A program made the position numbers and the translations under genes. The notes under the pieces are model-generated. The model did no database searches. It saw only the letters and a program-made list of their open reading frames with translations, and was not told the origin of the DNA. Positions 48,102 to 57,970 of a stretch of DNA of 64,000 bases are shown piece after piece. The stretch comes from Sulfuricaulis sp040901545 (GTDB taxonomy: Bacteria > Pseudomonadota > Gammaproteobacteria > Acidiferrobacterales > Sulfurifustaceae): contig NZ_JBBDYL010000043.1 in the NCBI RefSeq assembly GCF_040901545.1, forward strand, positions 44,891-108,890. The letters are read 5' to 3'. The stretch's first letter is position 1. Every line of letters starts with the position of its first letter.

Positions 48102-49118
48102 TCAGTTCTTGGTCTTGTCGACGACGCGGTTGGCCTTGATCCAGGGCATCATGTCACGCAGCTTGCCGCCCACTTCCTCGATCGGATGTTTCGCCGCCTG
48201 ACTGCGCATCTCGGGGAATCGCTTGCCGCCGGTCTCGTTTTCCGCCATCCATTCCTTCGCGAACTGGCCGGATTGAATTTCCTTGAGGATTTTTCTCATC
48301 TCGGCCTTGGTCTGTTCGTTAATGATGCGTGGACCGCGCGTGTAATCACCGTATTCAGCGGTATTGGAAATCGAGTAGCGCATGTTGGCGATACCGCCTT
48401 CATACATCAGATCCACGATGAGTTTCAGCTCATGCAGACATTCGAAGTATGCCATTTCCGGGGGGTAGCCCGCCTCGACCAGCGTCTCATATCCGGCCTG
48501 CACCAGATGGGTGGCGCCGCCGCACAACACGGCCTGCTCACCGAAAAGATCAGTCTCGGTTTCATCCTTGAATGTCGTTTCGATCACACCGGCCCGGCCG
48601 CCGCCGATGGCGGCGGCATAAGACAGTGCCGTCGCCTTGGCCTTGCCGGAGGCATTCTGCTTGACCGCGATCAGGCAGGGCACGCCGCCGCCCTGGCTGA
48701 ACATCGTGCGCACCAGATGCCCCGGACCTTTCGGGGCGATCATGATGACATCCAGATCGGCGCGCGGCTGGATGAAGCCAAAGTGAATGGAAAAACCATG
48801 CGCCACCGCCAAGGTCGCGCCTTGCTTGAGATTCGGCTCGACCTGCTCGTTATAAATCTTCTTATGCTGTTCATCCGGCGCCAGGATCATGACGATATCC
48901 ACGCCCTTCACCGCTTCAGGAACGCTTTTCACCGTCAAGCCCGCGTTCTTGGCCTTGGCCACCGAGTTAGATCCCTCGCGCAACGCCACCACAACCTGTA
49001 CCCCGCTGTCCTTCAAGTTCAGCGCATGCGCGTGTCCCTGGGATCCGTAACCCACGATCGCGACTTTCTTGCCGCGGATAATCGAAAGATCTGCGTCTTT
49101 ATCGTAATATATTTTCAT
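48102..49118 (-). CDS. ilvC: Ketol-acid reductoisomerase
   Basis: A 338-residue class I enzyme with the NADPH motif 'GYGSQGHAHALNLKDSG' (about 23-39) and metal site residues in 'DLFGEQAVLCGG' and 'ECLHELKLIVDLMYEGG'. Third gene of ilvBNC, common pathway for valine, leucine and isoleucine. Spacing of 26 bp from ilvN. Confidence 0.98.
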   Translation of the reverse strand: MKIYYDKDADLSIIRGKKVAIVGYGSQGHAHALNLKDSGVQVVVALREGSNSVAKAKNAGLTVKSVPEAVKGVDIVMILAPDEQHKKIYNEQVEPNLKQGATLAVAHGFSIHFGFIQPRADLDVIMIAPKGPGHLVRTMFSQGGGVPCLIAVKQNASGKAKATALSYAAAIGGGRAGVIETTFKDETETDLFGEQAVLCGGATHLVQAGYETLVEAGYPPEMAYFECLHELKLIVDLMYEGGIANMRYSISNTAEYGDYTRGPRIINEQTKAEMRKILKEIQSGQFAKEWMAENETGGKRFPEMRSQAAKHPIEEVGGKLRDMMPWIKANRVVDKTKN

Positions 49119-49144
49119 ACATCCTCTTCTGTCGTTGTCTGAAA

Positions 49145-49636
49145 TTATACCCGCAGGCCGCTTTCGCCGCGGGCTATGCCGGAAACCCCGGAGCGCACCA
49201 CTTCGATGACTCCGGCGGCGCGAACTGCCTCGATAAAGGCATCGAGCCGTTCGCTGGAATCGGTGACCTCTATCGTAAATGTCGTGTCGGTCTTGTCGAT
49301 AATACGCCCCTGATAATCCGTCGCCAGCCGCTTGACCTCATCCCGCATCGCGCCCGTGGCATGCAGCTTGATGATCAGCATCTCGCGTTCAATATGCGGT
49401 CCTTCCGTCAGGTCCACGAGTTTAACGACATCCACAAGCTTGTTGAGCTGCTTGATAATCTGTTCGATGATCTCTTCCGAGCCGCTGGTAACCAGGGTCA
49501 GGCGCGAGAGCGTGACGTCGTCCGTCGGCGCCACGTTGAGCGATTCGATATTATAACCGCGTGCGGAAAAAAGACCCGCGACGCGCGACAACGCGCCTGC
49601 TTCGTTTTCCAGCAACATCGAAATAATATGACGCAT
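49145..49636 (-). CDS. ilvN: Acetolactate synthase small (regulatory) subunit
   Basis: A 163-residue protein (IlvN/IlvH) with an N-terminal ACT domain beginning 'MRHIISMLLENEAGALSRVA'; it binds valine and activates the large subunit. Its ATG overlaps the ilvB stop by 1 bp (TGATG). Confidence 0.96.
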   Translation of the reverse strand: MRHIISMLLENEAGALSRVAGLFSARGYNIESLNVAPTDDVTLSRLTLVTSGSEEIIEQIIKQLNKLVDVVKLVDLTEGPHIEREMLIIKLHATGAMRDEVKRLATDYQGRIIDKTDTTFTIEVTDSSERLDAFIEAVRAAGVIEVVRSGVSGIARGESGLRV

Positions 49637-51369
49637 CAGGCCAGCTCGCGGTCCGGGGTCACCACCGCTTTGTGGGGGCTGAGGTGCATTTCGTTCTGGC
49701 CCTTGCCCGCGGCAATCATGGGATAGACGTTTTCCGTCTGGTCGGTGATGAAATCCAGGAACACCAGCCGGTCCTTCATTCGGATCGCCTCTTTGAGGGC
49801 ACCTTCCACATCGGCAGGCTTTTCAATCTTGATTCCGACATGGCCGTAGGCCTCTGCCAGCTTGATGAAATCCGGCAAGGCATCCATGTACGAATGCGAA
49901 TAACGGCGGTCGTAAAAAAATTCCTGCCACTGGCGCACCATCCCCATATAACGGTTGTTCAGATTGACAATGATGATGGGCAAATCATATTGCTTGCAGG
50001 TTGACAATTCCTGGATACACATCTGGATCGAGGCTTCACCGGTCACGCAAGCCACCGTGGCCTCGGGAAAGGCAAGCTTCACGCCCATGGCCGCCGGCAG
50101 CCCGAAACCCATGGTACCCAAGCCACCGGAATTGATCCATCGGCGGGGTTTGTCAAATTTGTAATACTGCGCGGCCCACATTTGATGTTGACCCACGTCC
50201 GATGTGATGTAGGCATCGCCATCGGTAAGCTCATAGAGCTTTTCAAGCACATACTGTGGCTTGATCAATTTGCTGTCGCGATCGTAGTCCAGGCAGTTCA
50301 ACGAACGCCATTTATCGATTTGCTTCCACCAGGCGACCAGCGCTGTCTTGTCGGGCCTGATTTTCGATTCCGTTATGAGCTTGATCATATCCCGCATCAC
50401 AGCCCCCGAGCTGCCCACGATCGGGACTTCCACGGGGACGTTTTTCGAAATTGACGATGGGTCGATATCCACGTGAATAATGCGCGCGTGGGGACAGAAC
50501 TTATTGAGGTCGCCGGTCACGCGGTCGTCAAACCTCGCGCCAATGGCGATAAGGACGTCGCATTCATGCATCGCCATATTGGCTTCATAGGTTCCATGCA
50601 TGCCGAGCATGCCCACAAACAGCGGGTCGCTGGCCGGATAGGCGCCCAGGCCCATGAGGGTATTGGTGCAAGGATAGCCGAGCAGACGCACGAGATCGGT
50701 CAACGTATCCGAAGCCTCTCCGAGAATCACCCCGCCCCCCGTGTAGATCATCGGGCGCTTGGCCGACAGGATAATGTCAACGGCCTTCTTGATCTGACCG
50801 GGTTCACCCTTGATCTCGGGATTATAGGATCGCATGATGACGCTCTTCGGATATTCGTATTCATGCTTGTGCGCAGTGACATCTTTTGGAATATCCACCA
50901 GCACCGGCCCGGGGCGGCCGGTGGTGGCGACATAGAAAGCCTTCTTTATGGTCGCCGCCAGGTCCTTCACATCCTTCACCAGAAAATTGTGCTTGACGCA
51001 CGGACGCGTGATGCCTATGGCGTCCACTTCCTGGAAGGCGTCATCGCCGATCAGGCTGGTCGGCACCTGGCCGCTGAAAATCACGAGTGGAATGGAATCC
51101 ATATATGCCGTGGCGATACCGGTCACGGTATTGGTCACACCCGGACCGGAAGTCACCAGCACCACTCCGGGACGCCCGGTCGCGCGCGCATAACCGTCCG
51201 CGGCATGCGCGGCGCCTTGTTCGTGTCGCACCAGGATGTGTTTGACCTTTTCCTGCTTGTACAAGGCGTCGTAGATGTGCAGCGCCGCGCCGCCAGGATA
51301 GCCGAAAACGTATTCAACGCTTTCGTCAGCCAGGCAGCGGACAAAAATATCTGCGCCAGTTAATTCCAC
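49636..51369 (-). CDS. ilvB: Acetolactate synthase large subunit
   Basis: About 577 residues, starting at GTG 51369 ('ELTGADIFVRCLADESVEYV'), with GAGG close upstream. A ThDP-enzyme: 'VFGYPGGAALHIYDAL' with the catalytic Glu in 'VRHEQGAAHAADGYARATG', and 'TSDVGQHQMWAAQYY' plus 'TGEASIQMCIQELSTCKQYD' for ThDP/Mg binding. A frame extending to 51537 runs through the leader hairpin and is rejected. Heads the ilvBNC-psd-pssA group. Confidence 0.96.
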   Translation of the reverse strand: MELTGADIFVRCLADESVEYVFGYPGGAALHIYDALYKQEKVKHILVRHEQGAAHAADGYARATGRPGVVLVTSGPGVTNTVTGIATAYMDSIPLVIFSGQVPTSLIGDDAFQEVDAIGITRPCVKHNFLVKDVKDLAATIKKAFYVATTGRPGPVLVDIPKDVTAHKHEYEYPKSVIMRSYNPEIKGEPGQIKKAVDIILSAKRPMIYTGGGVILGEASDTLTDLVRLLGYPCTNTLMGLGAYPASDPLFVGMLGMHGTYEANMAMHECDVLIAIGARFDDRVTGDLNKFCPHARIIHVDIDPSSISKNVPVEVPIVGSSGAVMRDMIKLITESKIRPDKTALVAWWKQIDKWRSLNCLDYDRDSKLIKPQYVLEKLYELTDGDAYITSDVGQHQMWAAQYYKFDKPRRWINSGGLGTMGFGLPAAMGVKLAFPEATVACVTGEASIQMCIQELSTCKQYDLPIIIVNLNNRYMGMVRQWQEFFYDRRYSHSYMDALPDFIKLAEAYGHVGIKIEKPADVEGALKEAIRMKDRLVFLDFITDQTENVYPMIAAGKGQNEMHLSPHKAVVTPDRELA

Positions 51370-51382
51370 ATATACCTCAAGG

Positions 51383-51421
51383 AAATAAAAACCCGCGAGA
51401 GCCCCAAACCGGGCGCGCGGG
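51383..51421 (-). terminator. Terminator-like attenuator in ilvB leader
   Basis: CCCGCG/CGCGGG with an inner GCCC/GGGG stem, followed leftward by TTTTT-A-TTT. It ends 14 bp before the ilvB start, leaving no room for a promoter between, so every ilvB transcript must cross it. No branched-chain-rich leader peptide was found upstream. Confidence 0.7.
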
Positions 51422-51541
51422 CTTTGCGTTTGCCGGTTCAAACATAAGAACTTACTTATAAGTATCCAGAGGGTCAATAGCGGCCGGCGGAATTGCCATA
51501 CTGCGGTAAAGAAGCACGCTTCAAAAGGCCAAAACACGGAC

Positions 51542-52927
51542 TCACTGCCGACGCCAAGTAGTCCGACCGGCCGTGTCCTCCAAAATTATTCCTTGTGCCT
51601 TGAGTTCATCTCGAATGCGGTCCGATTCGGCCCAATTCCGGTTCTGTCGGGCTTGTGCACGCCGCTCAATCAATGCTTCAATCTGCCTGCTCGACATGCC
51701 ATCGGTAGGCCCGCCATGCAGGAATTTCTGGGGTTCGTGCTGCAATAAACCGATAACATTCCCCAATTGTTTCAAGATGGCTCCCAACGCGGATGCCTCC
51801 GCTGAACCGTCTTCCCGCAATTTGTTGATGTCACGTGCCAGCTCAAACAGCACAGCCAGTGCTCCGGGTGTATTGAAATCATCATCCATGGCTGAATGAA
51901 ATTTTTCAACGTAGTCGTTTGAATGTTTTGCGACGTCATTCGTCGGCGGCAAGTCATTAAGCGCCAGATACAGGCGGGTCAGCGCCGCTTTGGCGCCCTC
52001 CAGGTTTTCATCCGAATAATCAAGCGGGCTGCGGTAGTGACTTCCAAAAATAAAGCAACGCACCACTTCCGGGTCGAATTTCTTCAGCACTTCACGTACA
52101 GTGAAAAAATTTCCGCGCGATTTTGACATCTTCTCTTCGTTGAGGCGCACAAAACCGACGTGCATCCACGTGTTCACGAACTTGTCTCCCGTGGCTGCCT
52201 CGCTTTGGGCGATTTCGTTTTCATGGTGCGGGAATTTCAAATCCATCCCGCCGCCGTGAATATCAAAATGATTTCCGAGGCTGGCCGTGGACATGGCTGA
52301 ACATTCGATATGCCAGCCGGGCCGGCCCGGGCCCCAGGGGGAATCCCAAAGCGGTTCACCGGGTTTGGCCGCTTTCCACACCACAAAATCCAGGGGGTCT
52401 TCCTTCTCATCCACGATTTCAACGCGGGCCCCGATCTTGAGTTCATCCAGCGTCTTGCCTGAAAGCGAACCGTAAGGCGCAAACCGGCGAACGCGGAAAT
52501 AAACATCATTATTTTTCGCGACATAAGCATATCCGCGATCAACCAGTTTCGCGATCATCTCCTGAATCCGCTGCATGTGCGTGGTGGCCCGCGGTTCACT
52601 GTCCGGCGGGAGCAGGCCGAGCGCCAAGGCATCCTGGTTCAGTGCCTCGATAAACCGCTCGGTGAGGGCCTGGATATCTTCGTTTTTTTCCTGAGCGCGC
52701 TGGATAATCTTGTCGTCGATGTCGGTGATATTTCGAACGTAGGTGACCTGATAGCCGCGCGACCGCAGATAGCGGGTAACGGTATCAAACACCAGCATTA
52801 CGCGCGCATGTCCCAGATGACAGAAGTCGTAAACCGTCATGCCGCACACGTAGAGGTGGATCTGGCCGGGAATGATGGGTGTTAAAGGCTCTTTTTTCCT
52901 GGTGAGGCTGTTATAGATTTGTATCAT
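51542..52927 (-). CDS. cysS: Cysteinyl-tRNA synthetase
   Basis: A 461-residue class I synthetase. 'YVCGMTVYDFCHLGHARVML' carries the HIGH motif (HLGH) and the first zinc cysteine; 'KMSKSRGNFFT' is the KMSKS loop. Zinc residues 'IECSAMS' and 'HHENE' are visible. It follows gltX after 6 bp. Confidence 0.97.
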   Translation of the reverse strand: MIQIYNSLTRKKEPLTPIIPGQIHLYVCGMTVYDFCHLGHARVMLVFDTVTRYLRSRGYQVTYVRNITDIDDKIIQRAQEKNEDIQALTERFIEALNQDALALGLLPPDSEPRATTHMQRIQEMIAKLVDRGYAYVAKNNDVYFRVRRFAPYGSLSGKTLDELKIGARVEIVDEKEDPLDFVVWKAAKPGEPLWDSPWGPGRPGWHIECSAMSTASLGNHFDIHGGGMDLKFPHHENEIAQSEAATGDKFVNTWMHVGFVRLNEEKMSKSRGNFFTVREVLKKFDPEVVRCFIFGSHYRSPLDYSDENLEGAKAALTRLYLALNDLPPTNDVAKHSNDYVEKFHSAMDDDFNTPGALAVLFELARDINKLREDGSAEASALGAILKQLGNVIGLLQHEPQKFLHGGPTDGMSSRQIEALIERRAQARQNRNWAESDRIRDELKAQGIILEDTAGRTTWRRQ

Positions 52928-52933
52928 TGTTCT

Positions 52934-54343
52934 CTACGTGGCAAATCTGGAAAACCGCTCACGCGCACGATCGGCGCTGATCAGTGGTAATAATCTCGCC
53001 ATCTCCGGTCCATCGAGCTCTCCGGTGAGCGCAGCCCGCAACGGCTGGAACAAGGGCTTCCCGCTCAACGCAAGATTACGTTTCAAAGTATCGCTTACCG
53101 CTTTAAAATCCGATCCGTGTTTGTCCACGGCACGGCGCGCCTCGTCGAAAAAGTTTTTTCCCGCCGCCGTGATTGCCTCCTGTGCGGTACGACTGACGGT
53201 TAGCTTATCGGTAAACACGATCTGCGCCCAGCGCAGGGCATCGATGGGAAACGATATATTACCGCGCACGGCTTCGATAAATTCACTGAGCCTGTCTGCA
53301 GGCACTATTTCCTTTACCGCTTCACCCATCCATGCACTGATGGTGGAAGACGGCAAATGCATTATCGCTTCACGCTGCCAGTAATGCATCTGTGTTTCGT
53401 CGAAACGCGCCGGCGCCCGGTGCAGACGTGATATGTCAAAATTGTCGGCCAGAATCTGCAAATCCATAAACGCGTTGGCGTCATAGGTATGTCCCAGTCG
53501 CGCCAGATAATTGTGAATGGCGGATGGCAGATATCCCATGATTCGAAGCTCTTCAACCGATTTTGAACCTGTGCGCTTGGAGAGCGGCGCGCCGTCGGCG
53601 CCGACCACCATGGCAATATGCGCATATTCGGGCACGGGCAATCCGAGCGTCTGCAACAACATGATCTGTCGCGGTGTATTCGTCAGGTGATCTTCGCCAC
53701 GCACCACGAGCGTGACTCCCATTAAAGCGTCATCGATGGCATTACAGAAGAAAAATGCCGGCGTTCCGTCCGAACGCCGTATGACAAAATCGCCGATGTC
53801 ATCCGAATAGAATACCTGTGGCCCGCGCACCTTGTCTTCAAACTCAACCCGCTTGCCCTCGGTAACGCGGAACCGCAGCGTCGCCGGATCACCATTGACC
53901 ATTCGCGCCTCAACCTCGGCCTGAGAAAGCCCACGGCATTTTCCCGAGTACCGAGGCGGAAGACCGGCGGCCAAGGCAGTCTTGCGCGCGATAGCGAGTT
54001 CCCGCTCACTGCAAAAACACGGATAGGCGGATTTGTCTTTCTGGAGCGCCGAAAAGTACTCCTTATAAAAGGAATCACGCAGCGACTGGAAGTAAGGACC
54101 CTGTTTGCCACCGACTTCCGGCCCCTCATGCCACTCGAGACCCAACCAGTGCAGATCCTGCATCAGCGCCCGGGCATATTTTTCATGATCGCGCATGGCA
54201 TCGGTATCCTCCAGCCGCAGGAGAAATGTTCCACCGGAATGCCGCGCCAGCAAATAATTGAACAGTGCGGTGCGTATATTGCCAAGATGGAGCAAACCCG
54301 TGGGACTGGGAGCAAAACGGGTTTTAAACGATCGCGATTCCAT
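52934..54343 (-). CDS. gltX: Glutamyl-tRNA synthetase
   Basis: A 469-residue class I synthetase with 'RFAPSPTGLLHLGNIRTALF' (HIGH variant HLGN) and 'APLSKRTGSKSVEELR' (KMSKS variant LSKR). Length and the C-terminal helical domain fit discriminating or non-discriminating bacterial GluRS; specificity for tRNA-Gln cannot be told. First gene of the gltX-cysS pair. Confidence 0.96.
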   Translation of the reverse strand: MESRSFKTRFAPSPTGLLHLGNIRTALFNYLLARHSGGTFLLRLEDTDAMRDHEKYARALMQDLHWLGLEWHEGPEVGGKQGPYFQSLRDSFYKEYFSALQKDKSAYPCFCSERELAIARKTALAAGLPPRYSGKCRGLSQAEVEARMVNGDPATLRFRVTEGKRVEFEDKVRGPQVFYSDDIGDFVIRRSDGTPAFFFCNAIDDALMGVTLVVRGEDHLTNTPRQIMLLQTLGLPVPEYAHIAMVVGADGAPLSKRTGSKSVEELRIMGYLPSAIHNYLARLGHTYDANAFMDLQILADNFDISRLHRAPARFDETQMHYWQREAIMHLPSSTISAWMGEAVKEIVPADRLSEFIEAVRGNISFPIDALRWAQIVFTDKLTVSRTAQEAITAAGKNFFDEARRAVDKHGSDFKAVSDTLKRNLALSGKPLFQPLRAALTGELDGPEMARLLPLISADRARERFSRFAT

Positions 54344-54522
54344 TGTGGACAGGAGTGGCAGCAGGAAGTATCGAAAACGATTCTAGAGCGCCATGGTAAC
54401 GGAAACCGGCATTCGCGCGAAGCCCCGGGTTGTGCCCGAGGGGATATTACAGTGTAAACTCTATACAGGAGAATCGCCGACGGCGGCATCTATCAAACAT
54501 ACGGCACCCAAGGCAACAACCG

Positions 54523-55023
54523 ATGATTCACATCAAAACCAACTACGGCACCATCGTTGTGGAACTCAGCTCGGACAAGGCGCCGAAGACCGTGGACAAC
54601 TTTCTTACCTACTTGAAGGACGGTTTCTACGATAACACCCTGTTTCACCGTGTTATCGACAAGTTCGTCATTCAGGGCGGCGGTTTCGGACCGGGAATGA
54701 CGCAGAAAATGACCCGCCAGCCGATTGAGAATGAAGCCAACAACGGAATGCGCAACGCCCGGGGCACCCTTGCCATGGCACGATCCACGGACCCACATTC
54801 CGCGACGAGCCAGTTTTTCATCAATCTCGTCGACAACGACTTCCTCAATTACACCGCGCCGGCGCCTTCCGGCTGGGGTTATTGTGTATTCGGGCGAGTC
54901 ATTGATGGCATGCACATCGTGGATCAGATCAAGGGTGTGGCCACCGGCTCGAAGCTCGGCCACAAGGATGTGCCGCTTACCGATGTGCTGATCGAAAAGA
55001 TTGAAATCATCAGCGAGGAATAG
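54523..55023 (+). CDS. ppiB: Cyclophilin-type peptidyl-prolyl isomerase
   Basis: A 166-residue cytoplasmic cyclophilin starting 'MIHIKTNYGTIVVELSSDKA'. 'FHRVIDKFVIQGGGF' and 'SATSQFFINLVDND' contain the catalytic Arg, Phe and Gln. An earlier frame from 54430 is not supported. Followed by lpxH after 17 bp with GGAGG. Confidence 0.96.
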   Translation: MIHIKTNYGTIVVELSSDKAPKTVDNFLTYLKDGFYDNTLFHRVIDKFVIQGGGFGPGMTQKMTRQPIENEANNGMRNARGTLAMARSTDPHSATSQFFINLVDNDFLNYTAPAPSGWGYCVFGRVIDGMHIVDQIKGVATGSKLGHKDVPLTDVLIEKIEIISEE

Positions 55024-55040
55024 GAGGACCATAGACAGAG

Positions 55041-55802
55041 ATGCCGGTTACTACCCTGTTCATTTCTGATCTGCATCTTTGCGGGGCGCGCCCGGCGATC
55101 ACGGAACTGTTCCTCGATTTTCTGCGGCACCGCGCGCGTTCCGCCGACTCGCTGTATATCCTTGGCGACCTGTTTGAGTACTGGATCGGCGACGAAGCCG
55201 TCGAGCATAAGGAATTCCGGCCCATCGTTCGCGGACTGCGTGGATTATCGGATTCGGGAACGCCGGTTTTTGTGATGCATGGAAATCGCGACTTCCTGAT
55301 CGGGCGGGGATTTGAAACGGCGACTGGCGCGCGACTGCTTCCCGATCCCGTACGGATTGATCTCCACGGAACCCCCACGCTGCTCATGCACGGCGACACC
55401 CTGTGCATCGATGACCTTGAATACATGAATTTTCGCTCCCAGGTTCGCAGTCAATCCTGGCAGCGGGAATTTCTGGGCAAGTCCGTCAAGGAACGCCACC
55501 AGATCGTGCATAACTACCGGGAAATAAGCAGAAATTCCACAGCCGCCAAAAAACCGGAAATCATGGATGTAAATCATGGGGCCGTCGATGACATCATGCG
55601 TGAATCCCGGGTTTATCGCCTGATTCACGGGCATACACATCGCCCGAAGGAACATGTTTTCAATCTGGACGGACAGCCCGCGCGCCGCATGGTGCTCGGT
55701 GACTGGTACGAACAGGGTAGCGTGCTGAGCGTGCATGCCCGCGGCTGGGTTCTGGAAAATTTCGACAGGATTGAAAGCGGGCAGGCACAACATCTCCGGT
55801 AG
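55041..55802 (+). CDS. lpxH: UDP-2,3-diacylglucosamine hydrolase LpxH
   Basis: A 253-residue calcineurin-like phosphoesterase: 'FISDLHLCGARPAI', 'ILGDLFEYWIGDE', 'VMHGNRDFLIG' and 'HGHTHRPKEH' supply the metal ligands. It makes lipid X in lipid A synthesis. Coupled with ppiB, a common pair. Confidence 0.95.
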   Translation: MPVTTLFISDLHLCGARPAITELFLDFLRHRARSADSLYILGDLFEYWIGDEAVEHKEFRPIVRGLRGLSDSGTPVFVMHGNRDFLIGRGFETATGARLLPDPVRIDLHGTPTLLMHGDTLCIDDLEYMNFRSQVRSQSWQREFLGKSVKERHQIVHNYREISRNSTAAKKPEIMDVNHGAVDDIMRESRVYRLIHGHTHRPKEHVFNLDGQPARRMVLGDWYEQGSVLSVHARGWVLENFDRIESGQAQHLR

Positions 55803-55880
55803 CTTTCCGGGGGCGATGCCGCTAAATCCGACGGCACGCGCGGGCGATTAGCTATTCCAAAACCGATGGAATTAGCGTTC

Positions 55881-56600
55881 TTACCGTTGACTATTTTTTC
55901 TTAAGTCCTCAATCATTATCCGCTTGTAATCATGCGGCAGCCGGAGTACCGAGGCTGTGGCGCGGTACTCCGTGTTGAAATCCACGAGTTCACTTTTTTT
56001 GCCGGCCATATCCACCCGCCTTACCGGGTATCCGTGCTCCAGATGGCGTGTCGGGTAAAAAACATTGTTCGCCATATCGCACCATGACTGCAGCTCCACG
56101 GGAATGGCCGTTACCGTCAACGCATGCTCGCCGGCAAGCGTTGATCGAAATTGGCGCAGCGCGGAGACCACGTCGGGCAGCAGACCCTCCGCGGCATACA
56201 GGTCATAACAGCGCTTGCCATTGGTCAGCAGTTCGTAATGAACTACCTTGTATCCCGCGACCGGGGGAAATGAATCGCGGTCTGCCTCCACGCGATGTGT
56301 GAATTTCACCGGCGGCTTGATTTCAACCGGGCGCGGGGGAATCACCAGGACTTGCCTGTCCGCACCGCTGACGCTGTAAACGGTGTTGTCGGTCCGGTCA
56401 AAGAGCAGGAAATCCTGGCTGTTTTCTCCCCCGTCCATGCGCATAAATCCGGCGGTAACGATCAGGCGTGTACGGTACGGCTCGCCGCCCGATTCCTGCT
56501 CAACAAGATACACCAGAGTAGCTGGCGTGCTCAGGTCGGTACAGGAGGCCAGTATTGACAGGTGAAAAATAATGACCAACAGCAACAAACGTCTGACCAT
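55881..56600 (-). CDS. Lipoprotein of unknown function
   Basis: A 239-residue protein with a signal peptide and lipobox 'LSILASC' (C20). The mature part is beta-rich and resembles DUF4412-like periplasmic proteins ('RTRLIVTAGFMRMDGGENSQ', 'FLLFDRTDNTVYSVS'). Ends 6 bp before the glycerate kinase stop side; it starts just after that gene, so the two may be co-transcribed. Confidence 0.75.
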   Translation of the reverse strand: MVRRLLLLVIIFHLSILASCTDLSTPATLVYLVEQESGGEPYRTRLIVTAGFMRMDGGENSQDFLLFDRTDNTVYSVSGADRQVLVIPPRPVEIKPPVKFTHRVEADRDSFPPVAGYKVVHYELLTNGKRCYDLYAAEGLLPDVVSALRQFRSTLAGEHALTVTAIPVELQSWCDMANNVFYPTRHLEHGYPVRRVDMAGKKSELVDFNTEYRATASVLRLPHDYKRIMIEDLRKNSQR

Positions 56601-56606
56601 GGTTCG

Positions 56607-57845
56607 TCAGCTTCCGGGAGTTATTCTCAACCCCAGCATGATGTCCATCACATTGGTGCCGGTTGGGCCGGTCTGGATCAGATCGCCGCTCGCCTCGAGG
56701 AATGTGCCCGCATCGGCCCGCTCAAGCGACTGCCTGGCATTCAGGCCGGCTGCTTCGCCGCGCGCCACGGTTCCTCCGTCTACGAGCGCTCCGGCATCCT
56801 CCGTTGCTCCATCGGTGCCATCGGTTCCCGCGGCGAGAAACCAAACATGGTCGCGGCCCTGCAGCGTGAGCGATGCCGCCAGCGCCAGACTCTGGTTGCG
56901 GCCTCCACGTCCCGGCGATTCGGGAAGCCGGACGGTGGTCTCGCCACCCCAAACGCGGAGCATGCCAGGCTCGGCAGTTAATGCCATCTTACCGAGGGTT
57001 GTACCGGTCTCGACGACATCGCCCGATATGAATTCGGTTTCAAACGTGGCGCGGTAATCCAGCGCCACGGCGGCGTCCACCGCCGCGCGCTTGGCATCGT
57101 CAAGTTTTGCGATGATTATCTGGTTAACTTTCCGAAAGCAGGCATCCGTCGGCGCAGGAGCAGGCGGCATGTGCCTCAAGGCTTGCGTAATAAAATCAGG
57201 CAGGCCCGTTATACTTAATGGCTGTTGCAGGTCAGGATCGGACGTCAGCGGTCCGGAACCAATGGCGCGCAACTCATCGCCCGGCACGTCGGAGATGGCG
57301 AGGCACAAAACATTTCGTGGGAAAAGAAGTTTGGCCAATCTTCCGCCCTTGAGACGAGACAATCGGCGCCGGATACGGTTGTAATCATTGATATCGAGAC
57401 CCGAAGCGAGTATCCAGCGATTGATATTCTGAAATTGTTCGAGGCTTATCGCGGGCGGGAGCGCTTCCACCAAAGCCGATGCACCGCCAGATATCAACAC
57501 CAGCACCCGATTATCTTTTGGAATTTTTTCGACAAAGGCGAGCAGGCGTTGGCCTGCTTCCAAACTGGTCTCATCGACCAGCGGGTGACCGGCTTCCCAT
57601 ACCGGCCAGGGAAGGGATTCGGCATAGCCTTTTTTGGTAATGACCAGTGCGTCGGCGGTGCGCCCGTCCAACGCATCCTGCGCACCCTGGGCCATCGCGC
57701 AGGCGGCCTTGCCGATTGCCACCAGATAAATCTTTCCGGGGAGCGGCTTATCTTTCAGAAAATCACGCACACGAATTCGTCCATTGACCGCGGCGATCGC
57801 AGCCTGGAAGATGCATATAAGATTTTCCCGATGACGGTTCGGCAT
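56607..57845 (-). CDS. Glycerate 2-kinase (type II, GckA/TtuD family)
   Basis: A 412-residue protein with an N-terminal DUF4147-type domain ('LVAIGKAACAMAQGA', 'LVLISGGASALVEALP') and a C-terminal MOFRL domain ('WGGETTVRLPESPGRGGRNQ', 'AAGTDGTDGATEDAGALVDG'). These enzymes phosphorylate glycerate, or reduce to hydroxypyruvate-linked metabolism in TtuD annotations. Complete length. Confidence 0.9.
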   Translation of the reverse strand: MPNRHRENLICIFQAAIAAVNGRIRVRDFLKDKPLPGKIYLVAIGKAACAMAQGAQDALDGRTADALVITKKGYAESLPWPVWEAGHPLVDETSLEAGQRLLAFVEKIPKDNRVLVLISGGASALVEALPPAISLEQFQNINRWILASGLDINDYNRIRRRLSRLKGGRLAKLLFPRNVLCLAISDVPGDELRAIGSGPLTSDPDLQQPLSITGLPDFITQALRHMPPAPAPTDACFRKVNQIIIAKLDDAKRAAVDAAVALDYRATFETEFISGDVVETGTTLGKMALTAEPGMLRVWGGETTVRLPESPGRGGRNQSLALAASLTLQGRDHVWFLAAGTDGTDGATEDAGALVDGGTVARGEAAGLNARQSLERADAGTFLEASGDLIQTGPTGTNVMDIMLGLRITPGS

Positions 57846-57970
57846 TAATCCGGAAGATTATCCGGTTAAACGCGGAAGGACAAACGCATGCAGCCGTCGC
57901 CGATGAGGCCGGTAATCGCGGTTACCGTTTCGATCGCCGTCGCATCGGACGCTCTTGGCGCGCGGGGCGA

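Noticed and set aside
48078..49142. 354-residue + strand frame opposite ilvC
   Set aside because: Antisense to intact ketol-acid reductoisomerase, His-rich shadow composition.
51420..51500. Leader peptides for ilvB (MAIPPAAIDPLDTYK and a second frame starting MFEPANAK)
   Set aside because: Neither is enriched in Val, Leu or Ile codons and neither overlaps the hairpin in a way that makes attenuation convincing.
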